From: Nicotiana tabacum
Lineage: Eukaryota; Streptophyta; Magnoliopsida; Solanales; Solanaceae
Assembly (NCBI RefSeq): GCF_000715075.1
Contig: NC_134095.1
Location: forward strand, 8,480,722 to 8,544,721
Length of the DNA: 64,000 bases
Direction of reading: 5' to 3'
Below, piece by piece: positions 24,374-34,134 of the stretch (the first letter of the stretch is position 1; every line of letters begins with the position of its first letter). A program made the position numbers and the translations under genes. The notes under the pieces are model-generated. The model was not told the DNA's origin and did no database searches. It worked only from the letters and a program-made list of their open reading frames with translations.

Positions 24374-24415
24374 TGTGAGCACGTGATTTTTGCCCTGCAT
24401 GAATTACCCCCATTA
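24374..24415 (+). repeat. Short Ogre-family LTR remnant
   Basis: TGTGAGCACGTGATTTTTGC followed by C..CA.GAATTAC.CCC equals the minus-strand start of the LTRs at 46357 and 64.7 kb, here on the + strand. Only about 40 bp are recognisable. Confidence 0.55.
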
Positions 24416-24671
24416 CAATCACAAATTATATGTAACCCATTTTATGGTGATCCTTTAGAGGGACAAGCAATAGCCAATTACGTTTTGAACTGAAATATTA
24501 GTTTATCCACAGCGGTAACTAAATAGATACATTAATTAGTTCTATTGTATTACTCTAACAAATAATACTATTACAATACATACGCGATTAAAATTTTAGT
24601 ATCTTCGTAAAATTATGTGATACTTGACTTATATTCATGCAACGCACGAGAGACTAGTATGTATGTATGTG

Positions 24672-24674
<3 letters not shown>

Positions 24675-24732
<58 letters not shown>
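24675..24732. repeat. (TA)n microsatellite
   Basis: This is a pure AT dinucleotide run of about 58 bp. The open frame over it (poly-Tyr/Ile) is not a gene. Confidence 0.9.
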
Positions 24733-24736
<4 letters not shown>

Positions 24737-25439
24737 GGAATAAAGTTGTCATATATAATTGGCATTGTGTTTAAGCCAAGTGGCAAGCTATTAACAAGCC
24801 ACTTGGCAATTTTAGAACAAGATAATAAAATAATGTAATTAATTGTTAGTTTATAATTAGAATGTGGTTAATTTTGTTAAAAAAAATTTTATTCATCAAA
24901 ATCTGAATTAAAAGAAATCAGCCACGCCACAAAGATTCCTAATTGCTAGACGTAGATTTGTTAAGGAATCCTTAAACCGTCTTCCTTAATTAGCGGGACA
25001 TTCAAATAGATAATCATGAACTTTTATTTTAATTTAGCATTTAGATTTTTTCTCATTGCTGTTTGGTCTAAATAAATAGTTCATTGGTTACAGAGTTATA
25101 ATATTAACGTAGAAAAGGTCAATTTACTGATCTTACTCATTGTAAAGGTGAGTGCTTTTTCAATAAATAGATTAAAGTTCTATTTCTTGATCTTCCTTAT
25201 TTAAATCTATTTATATTATATTAAAAGAAGGATAATCAAGCTTGATATTAAGCTAACTAGCAATTTTTTAGAAAAAGTTAATTGGCATTTTCGTATAAAA
25301 TCTAAAATATTTTAAACAAATATAATCTATATATCTATATATAAATTCAGTCAAATTTTCTTTTATATTTACTAGAAATATAGAGGTAAAAATTTAGTAA
25401 AAAGTCATAACAGAAAGAAAGATAAAAAATACAGAAATA
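24733..25439. other. AT-rich spacer, nothing recognised
   Basis: I see no coding, repeat or RNA signal beyond AT-rich sequence. Confidence 0.4.
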
Positions 25440-25913
25440 TGCAGATTGGCTATTGGTGACCCAACCTTTGTTCTAGCTCGTCACTACTTTCAACCTAAGG
25501 TTAGGTTTGCTACTTATTGAGTACATGGGGTCGGTCGTACTCATACTACACTTCTGCACCTTGTGTGTAGATGTTGGATGCTGACATTACTGTAATCGAC
25601 GGGAGCTAGAATTGAAGACGTACCTGCATTCCGGTTGTAGCTGCCTCTTGTTCATGGTAGTCTTAGATTTATAAAAATCTATTTATGTACATTTCGAATG
25701 GATGTTGTATTTATTTCATACCAAATTTCTAAATTCTAATCCTAGAAGCTCATGATTTGTACTTCCCGTCCTTGGAGAATGTATAAAACTCAAATATTTT
25801 CTTTTGCTTAATTGTCTTATTAAATATCATTGAAAATGGGATAGTTGTTAATTGGCTTACCTAGCGGGTTGGGTTAGGTGCCATCACGACTTGTTGAATT
25901 TTGGATCGTGACA
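25440..25913. repeat. Inverted, diverged fragment of the gypsy LTR seen at 166-650
   Basis: TACTCATACTACACTTCTG (about 25536-25555) is the reverse complement of the segment at 603-621. The right end CCATCACGACTTG...GGATCGTGACA mirrors the LTR start TGTCACGACCC...GATCGTGATGG at 166-200. It is the 5' end of the same LTR family in opposite orientation and strongly diverged. Confidence 0.55.
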
Positions 25914-26507
25914 GATTGATAGTGGTACGATTAAAGTATATTCTTCCTTTGCGCCTCGTATAGTATATATGTGATTTGAAAGCCAGTCTTCTAGGTGTGA
26001 CAATTCCATAGATAGTGGGCAACCCAAAGGAATTGATCCTTAGAATCAATCAAGATTGATTTCTTCCAAAAATAAGATAGTAACTTTCTATACTTGGTCC
26101 GTTGCTTTCGTGATTGATTTTCTTCCGCAAGTCGTTGCTTCCTTGATAGACGTGATTGATTATCCTCCGCAAATCTTCCATGAGATTGATTGTTGTGCCT
26201 TCCGTAAATAACTGGAATCAAATATTTGTTCTCCATGACGCTCGTAATTATATCATTGCTTCTAGATCTTCTGTGGAATCTTGATTTTTTATTTATTGGT
26301 ACTCTTCCATTTTACCTTCTCACTTCCTTCTTTGGAGTTGTTTTCCTGCAAATAGAAGTAAGTTATTTTCCATCATTAAAATATATAACTAATATTGTAA
26401 ACCTTAATTTACAAAATACCACCAAATTAGCAAGAAAACTATCATAATATGCTATTCTCCATCTTGTACAATTACTTTATGTCACCATATTTGTACTTAG
26501 CCAAACA
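25914..26507. other. Spacer with a degenerate TGATTGAT/TCCGCAA repeat
   Basis: Between 26046 and 26200 the phrase GATTGATT.TCTTCC/TCCTCCGCAA recurs three to four times. I see no gene family. The open frame on the minus strand here is explained by this repeat. Confidence 0.35.
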
Positions 26508-27172
26508 TCTATATATAAATATAAAGTTGGGAATAGAAAAGATGATGTGGCATACTTTTTTAAGCAGTATGATAGTTTATCCTTTTCCTCAGATTTTTGA
26601 ACCTTTTTCTTATTTTTTGTCAAAAAAATGTCCATTTTCTTATAATATTTTTTTATTTCTCTCTATAAAATCCAAAGCCCTAAGAGCAGGCATAAGACTG
26701 AGAAGAAGCTAGTGTTGGAGAAACCCTCCGATGATAAAACTATGGCCGAGAAGAAGCCGAACGCTGTGAAGATGCATCTCAAAGATTATTTTTTGGTGCT
26801 GCCATCACCTTTTTGCCTTTTCCCCTTATTTTACTTTTTTTTTTTTGCTTTTAACATTTACTTTTTCTATTCTCATTGATGTTAGTTGGAAGTATTGTGC
26901 TTTGTGTTTGAGGCCTTTTTTCTCCTCGAATTGTTGAAAATTGAAATATATATTGTGCTTAGCATGTTATTCTCTGGTGTTATATTTATTGTAATTTCAT
27001 TATTTAATATTTTAGGTTTGGTTGTCTTTGAAGGTTAATTTTGTTGCATTTGGATTATTTTGATTTTGAAGATGTTGTTAGAGCTGATTTGAAATTGGGA
27101 TTTGGAGCAAAGTTTTGGTTATGCTGAATTTGCTTGTGAGAAAATAAAAACACGCTTCGCATACAAGTCTAA
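26508..27172 (+). mobile_element. Small Helitron-like element with a histone H2B-like fragment
   Basis: TCTATATATAAATATAAAG at 26508 (after A) closely resembles the Helitron start at 11464, including the following AGTTGGGAAT and GATGTGGCAT. A candidate 3' end is CTAA at 27169-27172 followed by T, with CGCTTCGC upstream, which gives only a weak hairpin. In the middle (26679-26790) one frame is rich in Lys/Glu/Pro and resembles the basic tail of plant histone H2B. The element has no replication protein and would be non-autonomous. Confidence 0.42.
26679..26790 (+). pseudogene. Histone H2B N-terminal tail-like fragment
   Basis: From 26679 one frame reads PKSRHKTEKKLVLEKPSDDK, then TMAEKKPNAVKMHLK. 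The pattern of EKK, EKP and AEKKP blocks followed by a K..LK segment is characteristic of the N-terminal tail of plant H2B. The initiating ATG-Ala is not visible (CC|CCTAAG context changed), and the histone fold is missing. A lysine-rich match of this size could be fortuitous, so a database alignment is needed. If real, it is a captured gene fragment. Confidence 0.4.
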
Positions 27173-27880
27173 TTCTACAAGAAATAGAAAATAATATTAA
27201 ATAGTTTATTATTTTCCTCCCTTTCCCATCTCTTTTGTTGCTTGATTTTTCAGTTAGTAAGTGAAGTTTTTGTCATTACAAAATAAATTCGAGTAATGCA
27301 TAATTTATAGTAAAACCTTGGGGGGTTCATGCAGTAATATTATGATGAATGAAATGTGAAGAATTTAAAATATATTTATCATACACTTATATATTTATCA
27401 TACACTTCTATTAGTACTAGCTACAAGGTAAAAAAAGTTTAATTGTTATCATAATATTATGGTAAAATTTTAACTTTTTGGAGTGTAATAACAACTATCG
27501 GGGCGGGGAGGTGAAAAAATGAAAATAAAGAACAGCACAAGAGTGAAACTAAAAGCTACAACATGAACTTCTTTTTAATTTGATTCAGTATTAACATGGA
27601 AATTTGGCATTGTTTGTTTTTTTGTTCTTTTTTTTACTTTGAATTTTGTTTTCCTTAAAAAAATTGAAAACTTGAGATAACGAAATCACATGTTATATCA
27701 CGTGTATAAAATTAGATTTCAAATAAACGGGAAGAAATTCGAACATACAACATGAATTTTTTTAGTTCAATTTTGTCTTTAAACACGAAAAGTTGGCATT
27801 GTATGTTCTTATATTTTTTTCCTACTTTAATTAATTCGTTTTTCTACTTCGATTAGTTTCGTTTTTTTTTTTATACATCT
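27173..27880. other. AT-rich spacer, nothing recognised
   Basis: No coding or structured feature is apparent. It includes a short duplicated phrase at 27375-27410 (TATATTTATCATACACTT twice). Confidence 0.4.
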
Positions 27881-27889
27881 TACATTGTA

Positions 27890-29082
27890 GGGATAATGCA
27901 TAAAATTTTCCCCGACCTATGATCATATTACCAATTACACACTTTTTCTTTAAAGGGGTCTTATTATCCTCCTGAATTATTTTGAAATGTAATTAATTCC
28001 ACCGTGTTGCTGACGTGGCATAAAACAACCAAGCAAGCATCCGATAGTGTTTTGCACGCGCGTCACTGCCCTTTTTTATTTTCTTCTTTTTTTATCATTT
28101 AAAACCTTTTTTTCATTTCCTCTCATTTTCAATGGATGACCTTTTCCATTTTCGTTCTTTCTTTCAGTTAGCTTTTCGATTTCAAGCTTATAATTCTTTT
28201 ATTTCTCAGCAATTTCAACTTCTTCTTCTATTTCTCTCTTTTCTTTTTTTCCTTTATCTCTGTGACAGAACCTCCTTTTCCACCGCAAATTTTGCAAAAT
28301 TAGTATTGCGAAGCTAGCTATATTCCTCAAAGATGTATGGAGGGGAAATTGACAGCAATTGTGAAAGCATTATTTTATCCTTTTCTCATATGTTCTTGGA
28401 ATAAAGATTTTGGTGCACTGGAAGAAAAACAAAGAGGATTTTTTCATGGATTTTATCTCGGAGAAAGGATTTGCTTTAATTGTGAAGAGAAGCAGATTGC
28501 TTCCGGGGTTTTTATTTTGTGAGTGGTCATAATTTGTACTTCACCATTGGAGGAGTAGATTGAAGAGAAATTGTGGTGGCAGTGTGAGCAGGTTATGATC
28601 AGAGGCAGATTCATTTGGGTTCAATTTTTAAGTTTTTTAGCATTGAAATCATTATATTTGTAAAGTTATGCTTTCAATTTTTTTTTTTTGTTGTAATTTT
28701 AATGAATTTTTACATATAAATTTTTACTTTGCGTCGAAAATTGTGGGTTCAGTTGAACCCACAGTCACAACACTGCATCCGCCCCTGGTTGTGATATGGA
28801 GGAAGTGGTTGTGGGCGGTCATGAGTGGTGGGATAAGTTGCAAATTTGAAGAGAAATGGAGAAGAACCTTAAACAAAACTTAAAACAAAAGAAAGAAATG
28901 TATCTCTTGGACACGTGGCATAAAGACCATGTATCTTTAGTTTGCATTTGTCTTTCTCACGCGCTAGATGCATGTGCAATACACTGCTAGTGTCACGTCA
29001 GCTAATAAGGTGGAATTCCAAAAAGAAAAGGTGTATAATTGATAATATGATGATAGGTCGGGAGGATTTTATGCATTATCCA
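27890..29082. mobile_element. Non-autonomous Mutator-like element (MULE)
   Basis: Long inverted terminal repeats begin GGGATAATGCATAAAAT at 27890 and end ATTTTATGCATTATCC at about 29081. Similarity extends inward for over 100 bp (CCCGACCTATGATCATATTA versus TAATATGATGATAGGTCGGG; GCTGACGTGGCA versus GACACGTGGCA/TCACGTCAGC). The flanks are TACATTGTA (27881-27889) and TATATTGTA (29083-29091), a 9-bp target duplication with one mismatch, which is the Mutator signature. The 1193-bp interior carries short open frames (for example 28132-28317 on +) but no transposase. A hAT MITE is nested at 28600-28787. Confidence 0.8.
28600..28787. mobile_element. hAT-type MITE nested in the MULE
   Basis: The ends CAGAGGCAGAT (28600) and ATCCGCCCCTG (28787) form imperfect inverted repeats. 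A second inverted pair, TTGGGTTCA and TGAACCCA, lies just inside. The flanks GTTATGAT (28592-28599) and GTTGTGAT (28788-28795) are an 8-bp target duplication with one mismatch, the hAT hallmark. It is 188 bp with no coding capacity. Confidence 0.75.
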
Positions 29083-30017
29083 TATATTGTATGTGTAAGA
29101 ATTGGATTTCAAATAAAAAGAAGAAAATCAAATAATAAGACGTCCATTAAGAAAAGCGTTTACTCAAAAGCATATAAATTAATTTATACATCGGAATTAC
29201 TATTTGAGAAAATTTAACCAAATATATCTGCTACAGTGTCATATAATAAAATATTACTATACTTTTTATAAAGTTACTAGAAACGGTTAATGCAGTTCTA
29301 AAATTAGTAGAAAATAATTAACTGTGCTTTCTATTGTCCTAAAAGAACTAAAGTAAAATATTAATCGAAACCTAATCCCTTTTATTTGAGAAATATTTTT
29401 AGAACAAATTATGAGGAAAATATTCAAAATAAATTCACTATTAAATGAGATGTAATATTAATAGAAACTCTACTTTTTTTTTTCGCTCACTAAACTTTTG
29501 ATATTCCCCTTATACGTGATAACCCTTTTTGGGGTAACTAACCTTTTTTTCTTTATTTTCTTTTCAATCAATAGATTTTTTACTTTTTTCGTTGTTGTTA
29601 TATTCAAGGACTCAATGTGAAATTAAGACTTCTGAAGAGCGTCACTTTCAAGAGCATTTGATGGTAACTTTGAAGTACTGAATGGTGACATAGTGTGACA
29701 AAAAATAATTTTATTTGAATTATATTGTAAATTCTCATTCAAAAAAATTTAGAAGCAAATATATTTGTGCATTTTCTTGCATTGTTCTACTTGACTAAAT
29801 TTTTATTGATATGGTATTAGAGCTTGATTTATATAAATAAGAATGTAATTCACCATTTCTCACAATTCTTCATATTTTTCAACAAAATTCACACAAAAAA
29901 AATATTTTTGTAATGTCATTTGAGTTCTTCCAGAAAACTACGCGAAGAGCGTATTCATTTACTTGTTAAACTAATAATTTAGAAAATAATTTTGTAAGAT
30001 AAAATAATTTATGGAAT
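29083..30017. other. AT-rich spacer
   Basis: No gene is seen. TGGTATTAGAGC at 29812-29823 differs by one base from the Copia primer site and may mark a very old element, but no LTR is recognisable beside it. Confidence 0.35.
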
Positions 30018-30152
30018 GGAGCTTTGAAGCAACGGTAAAGTTGACTTTGTGTGACTTTCTAAAATAATTTCACTTGCATTAGGTTAGGCTGTCTATATCG
30101 CACCCAAAATAGTCATTAGTGCTGGATGCTTTGTGCACCGGGGCCGCCGTTT
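30018..30152 (+). mobile_element. tRNA-derived SINE remnant
   Basis: TGGAGCTTTGAAGCAACGGT then AAAGTTGACTTTGTGTGAC has the form of the tRNA-like head (box A) of plant Au-type SINEs. About 65 bp further on, GTTAGGCTGTCTATATCGCA and GCTTTGTGCACCGGGGCCGCC match the style of the SINE tail. The middle is deleted. Assignment is from memory of the family. Confidence 0.45.
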
Positions 30153-30580
30153 CAGAGGAAAAAGAATTTATGTTATACTAGATACACCATAAAAAAATAA
30201 ACAAAAATATTTGCTTAATTTGGACGCCAGAATATCAACTGTTATTTATTTGGGACAGACTGCATTGATTCTCTTCTTGTTGGGCTAACAGCTGGGACAT
30301 AATCTCCTTTCTCTCCATATTTTGTGCACGAAGAAGACGACTTAATTTCCAAGCTACGTGCTTCAATCTCTGTACTTCGTGTTTTTATTCAATTATCCAC
30401 TCAATAAACAACAATATCTTGACTCTACTTGTTGAAAGTGAGTGTTAACGTGTTCCCTTCCTCTGTTCTTTCTTGTGTATGAACGCAATCTTCTAAGAAT
30501 AAAGCTTAATGTTAAAATTTTTATTTTCTTTATTCATCATTTCTCCATATGGGTTTTGCGGAATCGAATTCAAATTCAAA
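30153..30580 (+). other. Upstream region of the intact serpin gene
   Basis: There is no separate gene. From about 30361 it is homologous to the region before serpin pseudogene 1, which suggests a shared ancestral promoter. Confidence 0.45.
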
Positions 30581-30623
30581 ACCCCCACATGTTAGTTATC
30601 AGTGATTGTTATATAAATTCTTG
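30581..30623 (+). promoter_or_regulatory. Serpin core promoter (CACATG box and TATA box)
   Basis: CACATG at 30586-30591 stands in the conserved context CAAAACCCCCAC.TGTTA. TATAAATTCTTG at 30612-30623 is a TATA box 35-46 bp before the ATG. The box is a one-base change from the G-box CACGTG of pseudogene 1. Confidence 0.5.
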
Positions 30624-30657
30624 CAAAGCTTTCAACTTTGTGATCAATTTGCCCGTC

Positions 30658-32647
30658 ATGGGACACTCTCACTCTCATTCTTCTCATTCTCACTCTCACT
30701 TTCACTCATCTAAATCTTCCGATGATCAAAATATGGATATGGGGGAATCGATCACCACCCAAACAGACGTTTCTTTCATGCTCGCTAAGCATGTTTTCTC
30801 CAAAGAAGTTAAGGGCGATTCCAACCTGGTGTTTTCTCCTCTCTCAATTCAAATAGTACTTGGCCTGATTGCGGCCGGTTCTAAGGGGCCAACTAAGGAT
30901 CAGCTGCTCTGCTTCCTCAAGTCCAAATCCATTGATGAACTCAACTCTCTTTATTCTCATTTTGTCAGCGTCGTCTTTGTTGATGGCAGCCCCAATGGAG
31001 GTCCTCGTTTGTCTGTTGTTAATGGTGTTTGGATCGACCAAACACTGCCTTTTAAGCCTTCTTACAAAAAGGTTGTGGATAAAGTTTACAAAGCAGCTTC
31101 CAATTCTGTTGATTTTCAGTGCAAGGTTAGGCCTTTATTCGTTTGTTTCATTCAAATCTTGTTTCTTTTGTGCTGGGGTTTAATATTCTTTGTTCATGCT
31201 GACTGCTGAAAATTGGTTCTTTAACTAGTATAATTGACCCTGCATATTACTCTCATCATAAGCCCTCCAAATATATCATATAAAATGGATATACATATAG
31301 TAAACTGCAACTAATTAACTTGGGATTGAGGTATAAATGATTGATTGACCAATCTGACTTTAAAATAATGAAAAGTGTTAAACAATTAGGACAGAAGCTA
31401 TATTGCTTAGCCTCAAGTAGTAACAAAACTAAATAATGTCAACGGTTGATACTCGTTTCACAGAATTGAGGCAGTTTAAAGAGTAAAAAGTATTGGTTGT
31501 TAATTTGAAAAGTAAGATGAAAGAGTCACAATTCATCTTCATCAATGCTTATTGTTTAGCAGGTTAGTTGACTAGTTCGACATTTTACTGAGTGGTAATA
31601 AGCTTCTTTTTTGTAGGTAGCTAAAGAAGCCTAAGTAGTTCTAAGCTCAACTGGATATGTGGCCGTGCTTAATTTTGTAAAACTTCAGTTTTTGGCCTAA
31701 ATCTACACCCAATCAGTGCTTAAAATATACCATGTAAAGCATCCAAATTCTCACTTACCCCTTGCAAGTACTGTAATCAATCTTCTTACTGCAAACTCCC
31801 TTTGTTGGCTAAAGCATATACGTGTTAATTCTGTCGTATACTCTGTTTGTCTTGCTAATTGAATAAGGCTGCTGAGGTTGCCAATCAAGTCAATCAGTGG
31901 GCTAAAATGAAGACAAATAATCTCATTAAAGAGATTCTTCCTCATGGAACAGTAAACAATATGACAAGGCTCATCTTTGCAAATGCATTATATTTTAAAG
32001 GAGTATGGAATGACAAGTTCAATGCTTCAGAAACAAAAGACCATAAATTCCATCTCCTCAGTGGAGGGTCTATTAAAGCGCCGTTCATGACTAGCAAGAA
32101 CAAGCAATATGCAGTAGCCTTTGATGGCTTCAAAGTGTTGGGACTTCATTACAAGCAAGGCAAAGATATGCGTCGTTTCTGCATGTATTTAATTTTGCCA
32201 GATGCTCGTGATGAATTACCAGCTCTATTGGACAAGATTAGTTCAGAACCTGGTTTTATAGATCATCACATTCCGTTTGAAAAAGCTAAAATGCGCAAGT
32301 TTCTTATCCCTAAATTCAAAACAACTTTTGGTTTTGAAGCTTCCAAGGTTCTAAAGGGACTTGGCCTCACATTGCCTTTCTCCAGTGGTGGCCTCACTGA
32401 GATGGTGGATTCCCCGTTAGCTGGGAGGTTGTTTGTTTCGCAGATTTTTCACAAGTCCTTCATTGAGGTAAATGAGGAAGGAACAGAAGCTGCAGCTGTT
32501 ACAGCTAGTGTAATAATGACCAAGTCCTTGATAATTGAGAAGGAAATGGAGTTTGTTGCTGACCATCCATTTCTATTCCTTATAAGAGACGAATCTACCG
32601 GTGCTGTGTTTTTCATAGGGAGCGTGCTGAATCCTCTAGCTGGTTAG
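30658..32647 (+). CDS. Serpin (clade P), intact, with His/Ser-rich N-terminus
   Basis: Exon 1 is 30658-31125 and exon 2 is 31868-32647, with a phase-0 GT-AG intron of 742 bp (AAG|GTTAG ... AATAAG|GCT). The product is 415 aa. Residues 1-25 form a tail (MGHSHSHSSHSHSHFHSS...) with seven His. The in-frame ATG at 30733 would give the usual 390-aa plant serpin. Family marks are [40 protein letters not shown], hinge [11 protein letters not shown] and the signature [13 protein letters not shown]. Counting from Thr as P14, P1 is Lys375 and P1' is Ser376, predicting inhibition of proteases that cut after basic residues. The small hinge residues fit a suicide inhibitor. There is no signal peptide, so it is probably nucleocytosolic. 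Targets of plant serpins include papain-like enzymes and metacaspases, which is family knowledge. Confidence 0.92.
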
Positions 32648-33117
32648 CCCACGGAAGCAACAAAGAAATCTGGAAGGAAAGAGATCTGAATCCGAATTAT
32701 TGCATGAATAATATAAAGCTTAGTTTAACATGGCGAGATCTTATATTTGTAAAGAAGGATTGATCTATACTGGACAAGGATAAGTGTTATGTATATAAAT
32801 AACCTGTTTCTTGATTTGTGTATCTGCTTGATGAGAAGTGTTATGTATCTAAATAATCAGTTTCCTGATTTGTGTATCTGTTTGATGAGATCTTGTACTT
32901 CATATCTGGCATCTTATATAATTGACTCGTCTTTGCTTGATTTTTTGTGCGTATTGTGACATGATATAGAGTTTAAGAGTAACTTAAAAGTTTACTATGG
33001 ACTTGATTTATTTATGTCCACAACTTAGTTATCAATTATGACTGTTTTACTTATAAAACTAATGGTACCCATATTATGGTGTGTTGAGTAAAATTACATT
33101 TTTTGGTGCTGATAATG
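32648..33117 (+). other. 3' flank of the intact serpin
   Basis: This contains the probable 3' UTR. A unit of about 54 bp (AAGTGTTATGTAT.TAAATA, then C.GTTTC.TGATTTGTGTATC) is tandemly duplicated at 32783-32890. The following sequence (32940-33010) is shared with the flank of pseudogene 2. Confidence 0.5.
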
Positions 33118-33120
33118 TTG

Positions 33121-33640
33121 AAAGCTGTTGAAATAGATAATTCAAATCAACTTTGGGCTGATGAAGAGAAGGGGAAAAAATAACAAGTCCTTACTAAACA
33201 CTATACTGTAACTTTCTGAATACTAGCAAATTAAGATAATACTTTATTGTGACATTTTTTTCTCAATTTCTCATTCTTATCCGAAAAATTTAAACCATCT
33301 TTTGGTCTTACATTAATTTCTCTGAAGGCGGTGTCGGTGATATTGTGGCTTCCTTTCAAGCTTAAAACCTGTTAGTTTCAGACATTTTCATAAGTCCTTT
33401 GTTGAGGTAATGACCAAGGAATGGAAGCTGCAGGTGTTAATATTGCCTTGTCAATACTATTATGTTCGGTGCCCATTAATGAAATCTCGTCGACTTTATT
33501 ACTTATTCTGTTCCTGTTCTTCATAAGGGCTGATACAACTGCAAGTCTGCAACTATATTATTCATAGGGAGCTTGTACTTATGTTGGCTCTGTAGCAGTA
33601 AGGAATTTGTCCTAAATAAGTGTATAAGGTAACATGTCAT
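33121..33640 (+). pseudogene. Serpin relic (most of exon 2 deleted)
   Basis: AAAGCTGTTGAAATAG...AATCAACTTTGGGCTGA at 33121-33165 resembles the start of serpin exon 2. From about 33305 (GGTCTTACATTAATTTCTCT) to 33640 it follows the last third of pseudogene 1: AACCTGTTAGTTTCAGACATTTTCATAAGTCC, GAAGCTGCAG, TGCCCATTAATGAA, and then TAGCAGTAA after the coding end. Many indels destroy the frame. It is closest to pseudogene 1, not to its intact neighbours, so an ancestral pair was probably duplicated together. Confidence 0.7.
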
Positions 33641-34061
33641 TTTCTCTTTCATGTACTCATTTTTTAGATATTATTTATATACCTTAACATCCACCTAAAA
33701 GCTGACTTGATCAAGACAACGTAATTACTAAAATGAAAAACTAACACTAGTCTGTTGAATAGTCACAATTTTACACGCTTCTAACACAACAGGTTGATAA
33801 CTCCCAAGTCAACGCCAGGTGGACATTACATGCTCTGCTAGCCTTTTCCGTGTCATTTTGTTGTTGTTTCCCTCTAACAGCTTCCCTTCGTTTCCATCAA
33901 TTACAATTAAATAATAGGTGCATTGAACTTCCTGTAGAATATAATATTGATTTTGTTGTGGAAAGACAATGCTACGTGTGTGTTCCTTTCTTCCGGCGTA
34001 TGAATGTGATATTTAAAGATTGTTTCCTTATTCGATCGCCATTTCTCCAAATTCAAAACCC
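33641..34061 (+). other. Upstream region of the second intact serpin
   Basis: No gene is seen. The last 100 bp (TGTATGAATG.., CATTTCTCCA, AATTCAAAACCCCAC) are homologous to the upstream regions at 7100 and 30540. Confidence 0.4.
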
Positions 34062-34097
34062 CACCTGTTAAGCAACAGTATAATATATAAATTCTTG
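34062..34097 (+). promoter_or_regulatory. Serpin core promoter (CACCTG box and TATA box)
   Basis: CACCTG at 34062-34067 is the third variant of the box. TATAAATTCTTG at 34086-34097 is the TATA box, 38 bp before the ATG at 34135. Confidence 0.5.
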
Positions 34098-34134
34098 CCT
34101 CCTCCTACTTCTTCTTTGCACGCATAGCGCAACT

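Noticed and set aside
24617..24838. Open frame with poly-Ile-Tyr
   Set aside because: It is the (TA)n microsatellite translated.
28132..29217. Short open frames inside the MULE as host genes
   Set aside because: They are low-complexity, with no recognisable domain. Capture by the MULE remains possible but is not shown.
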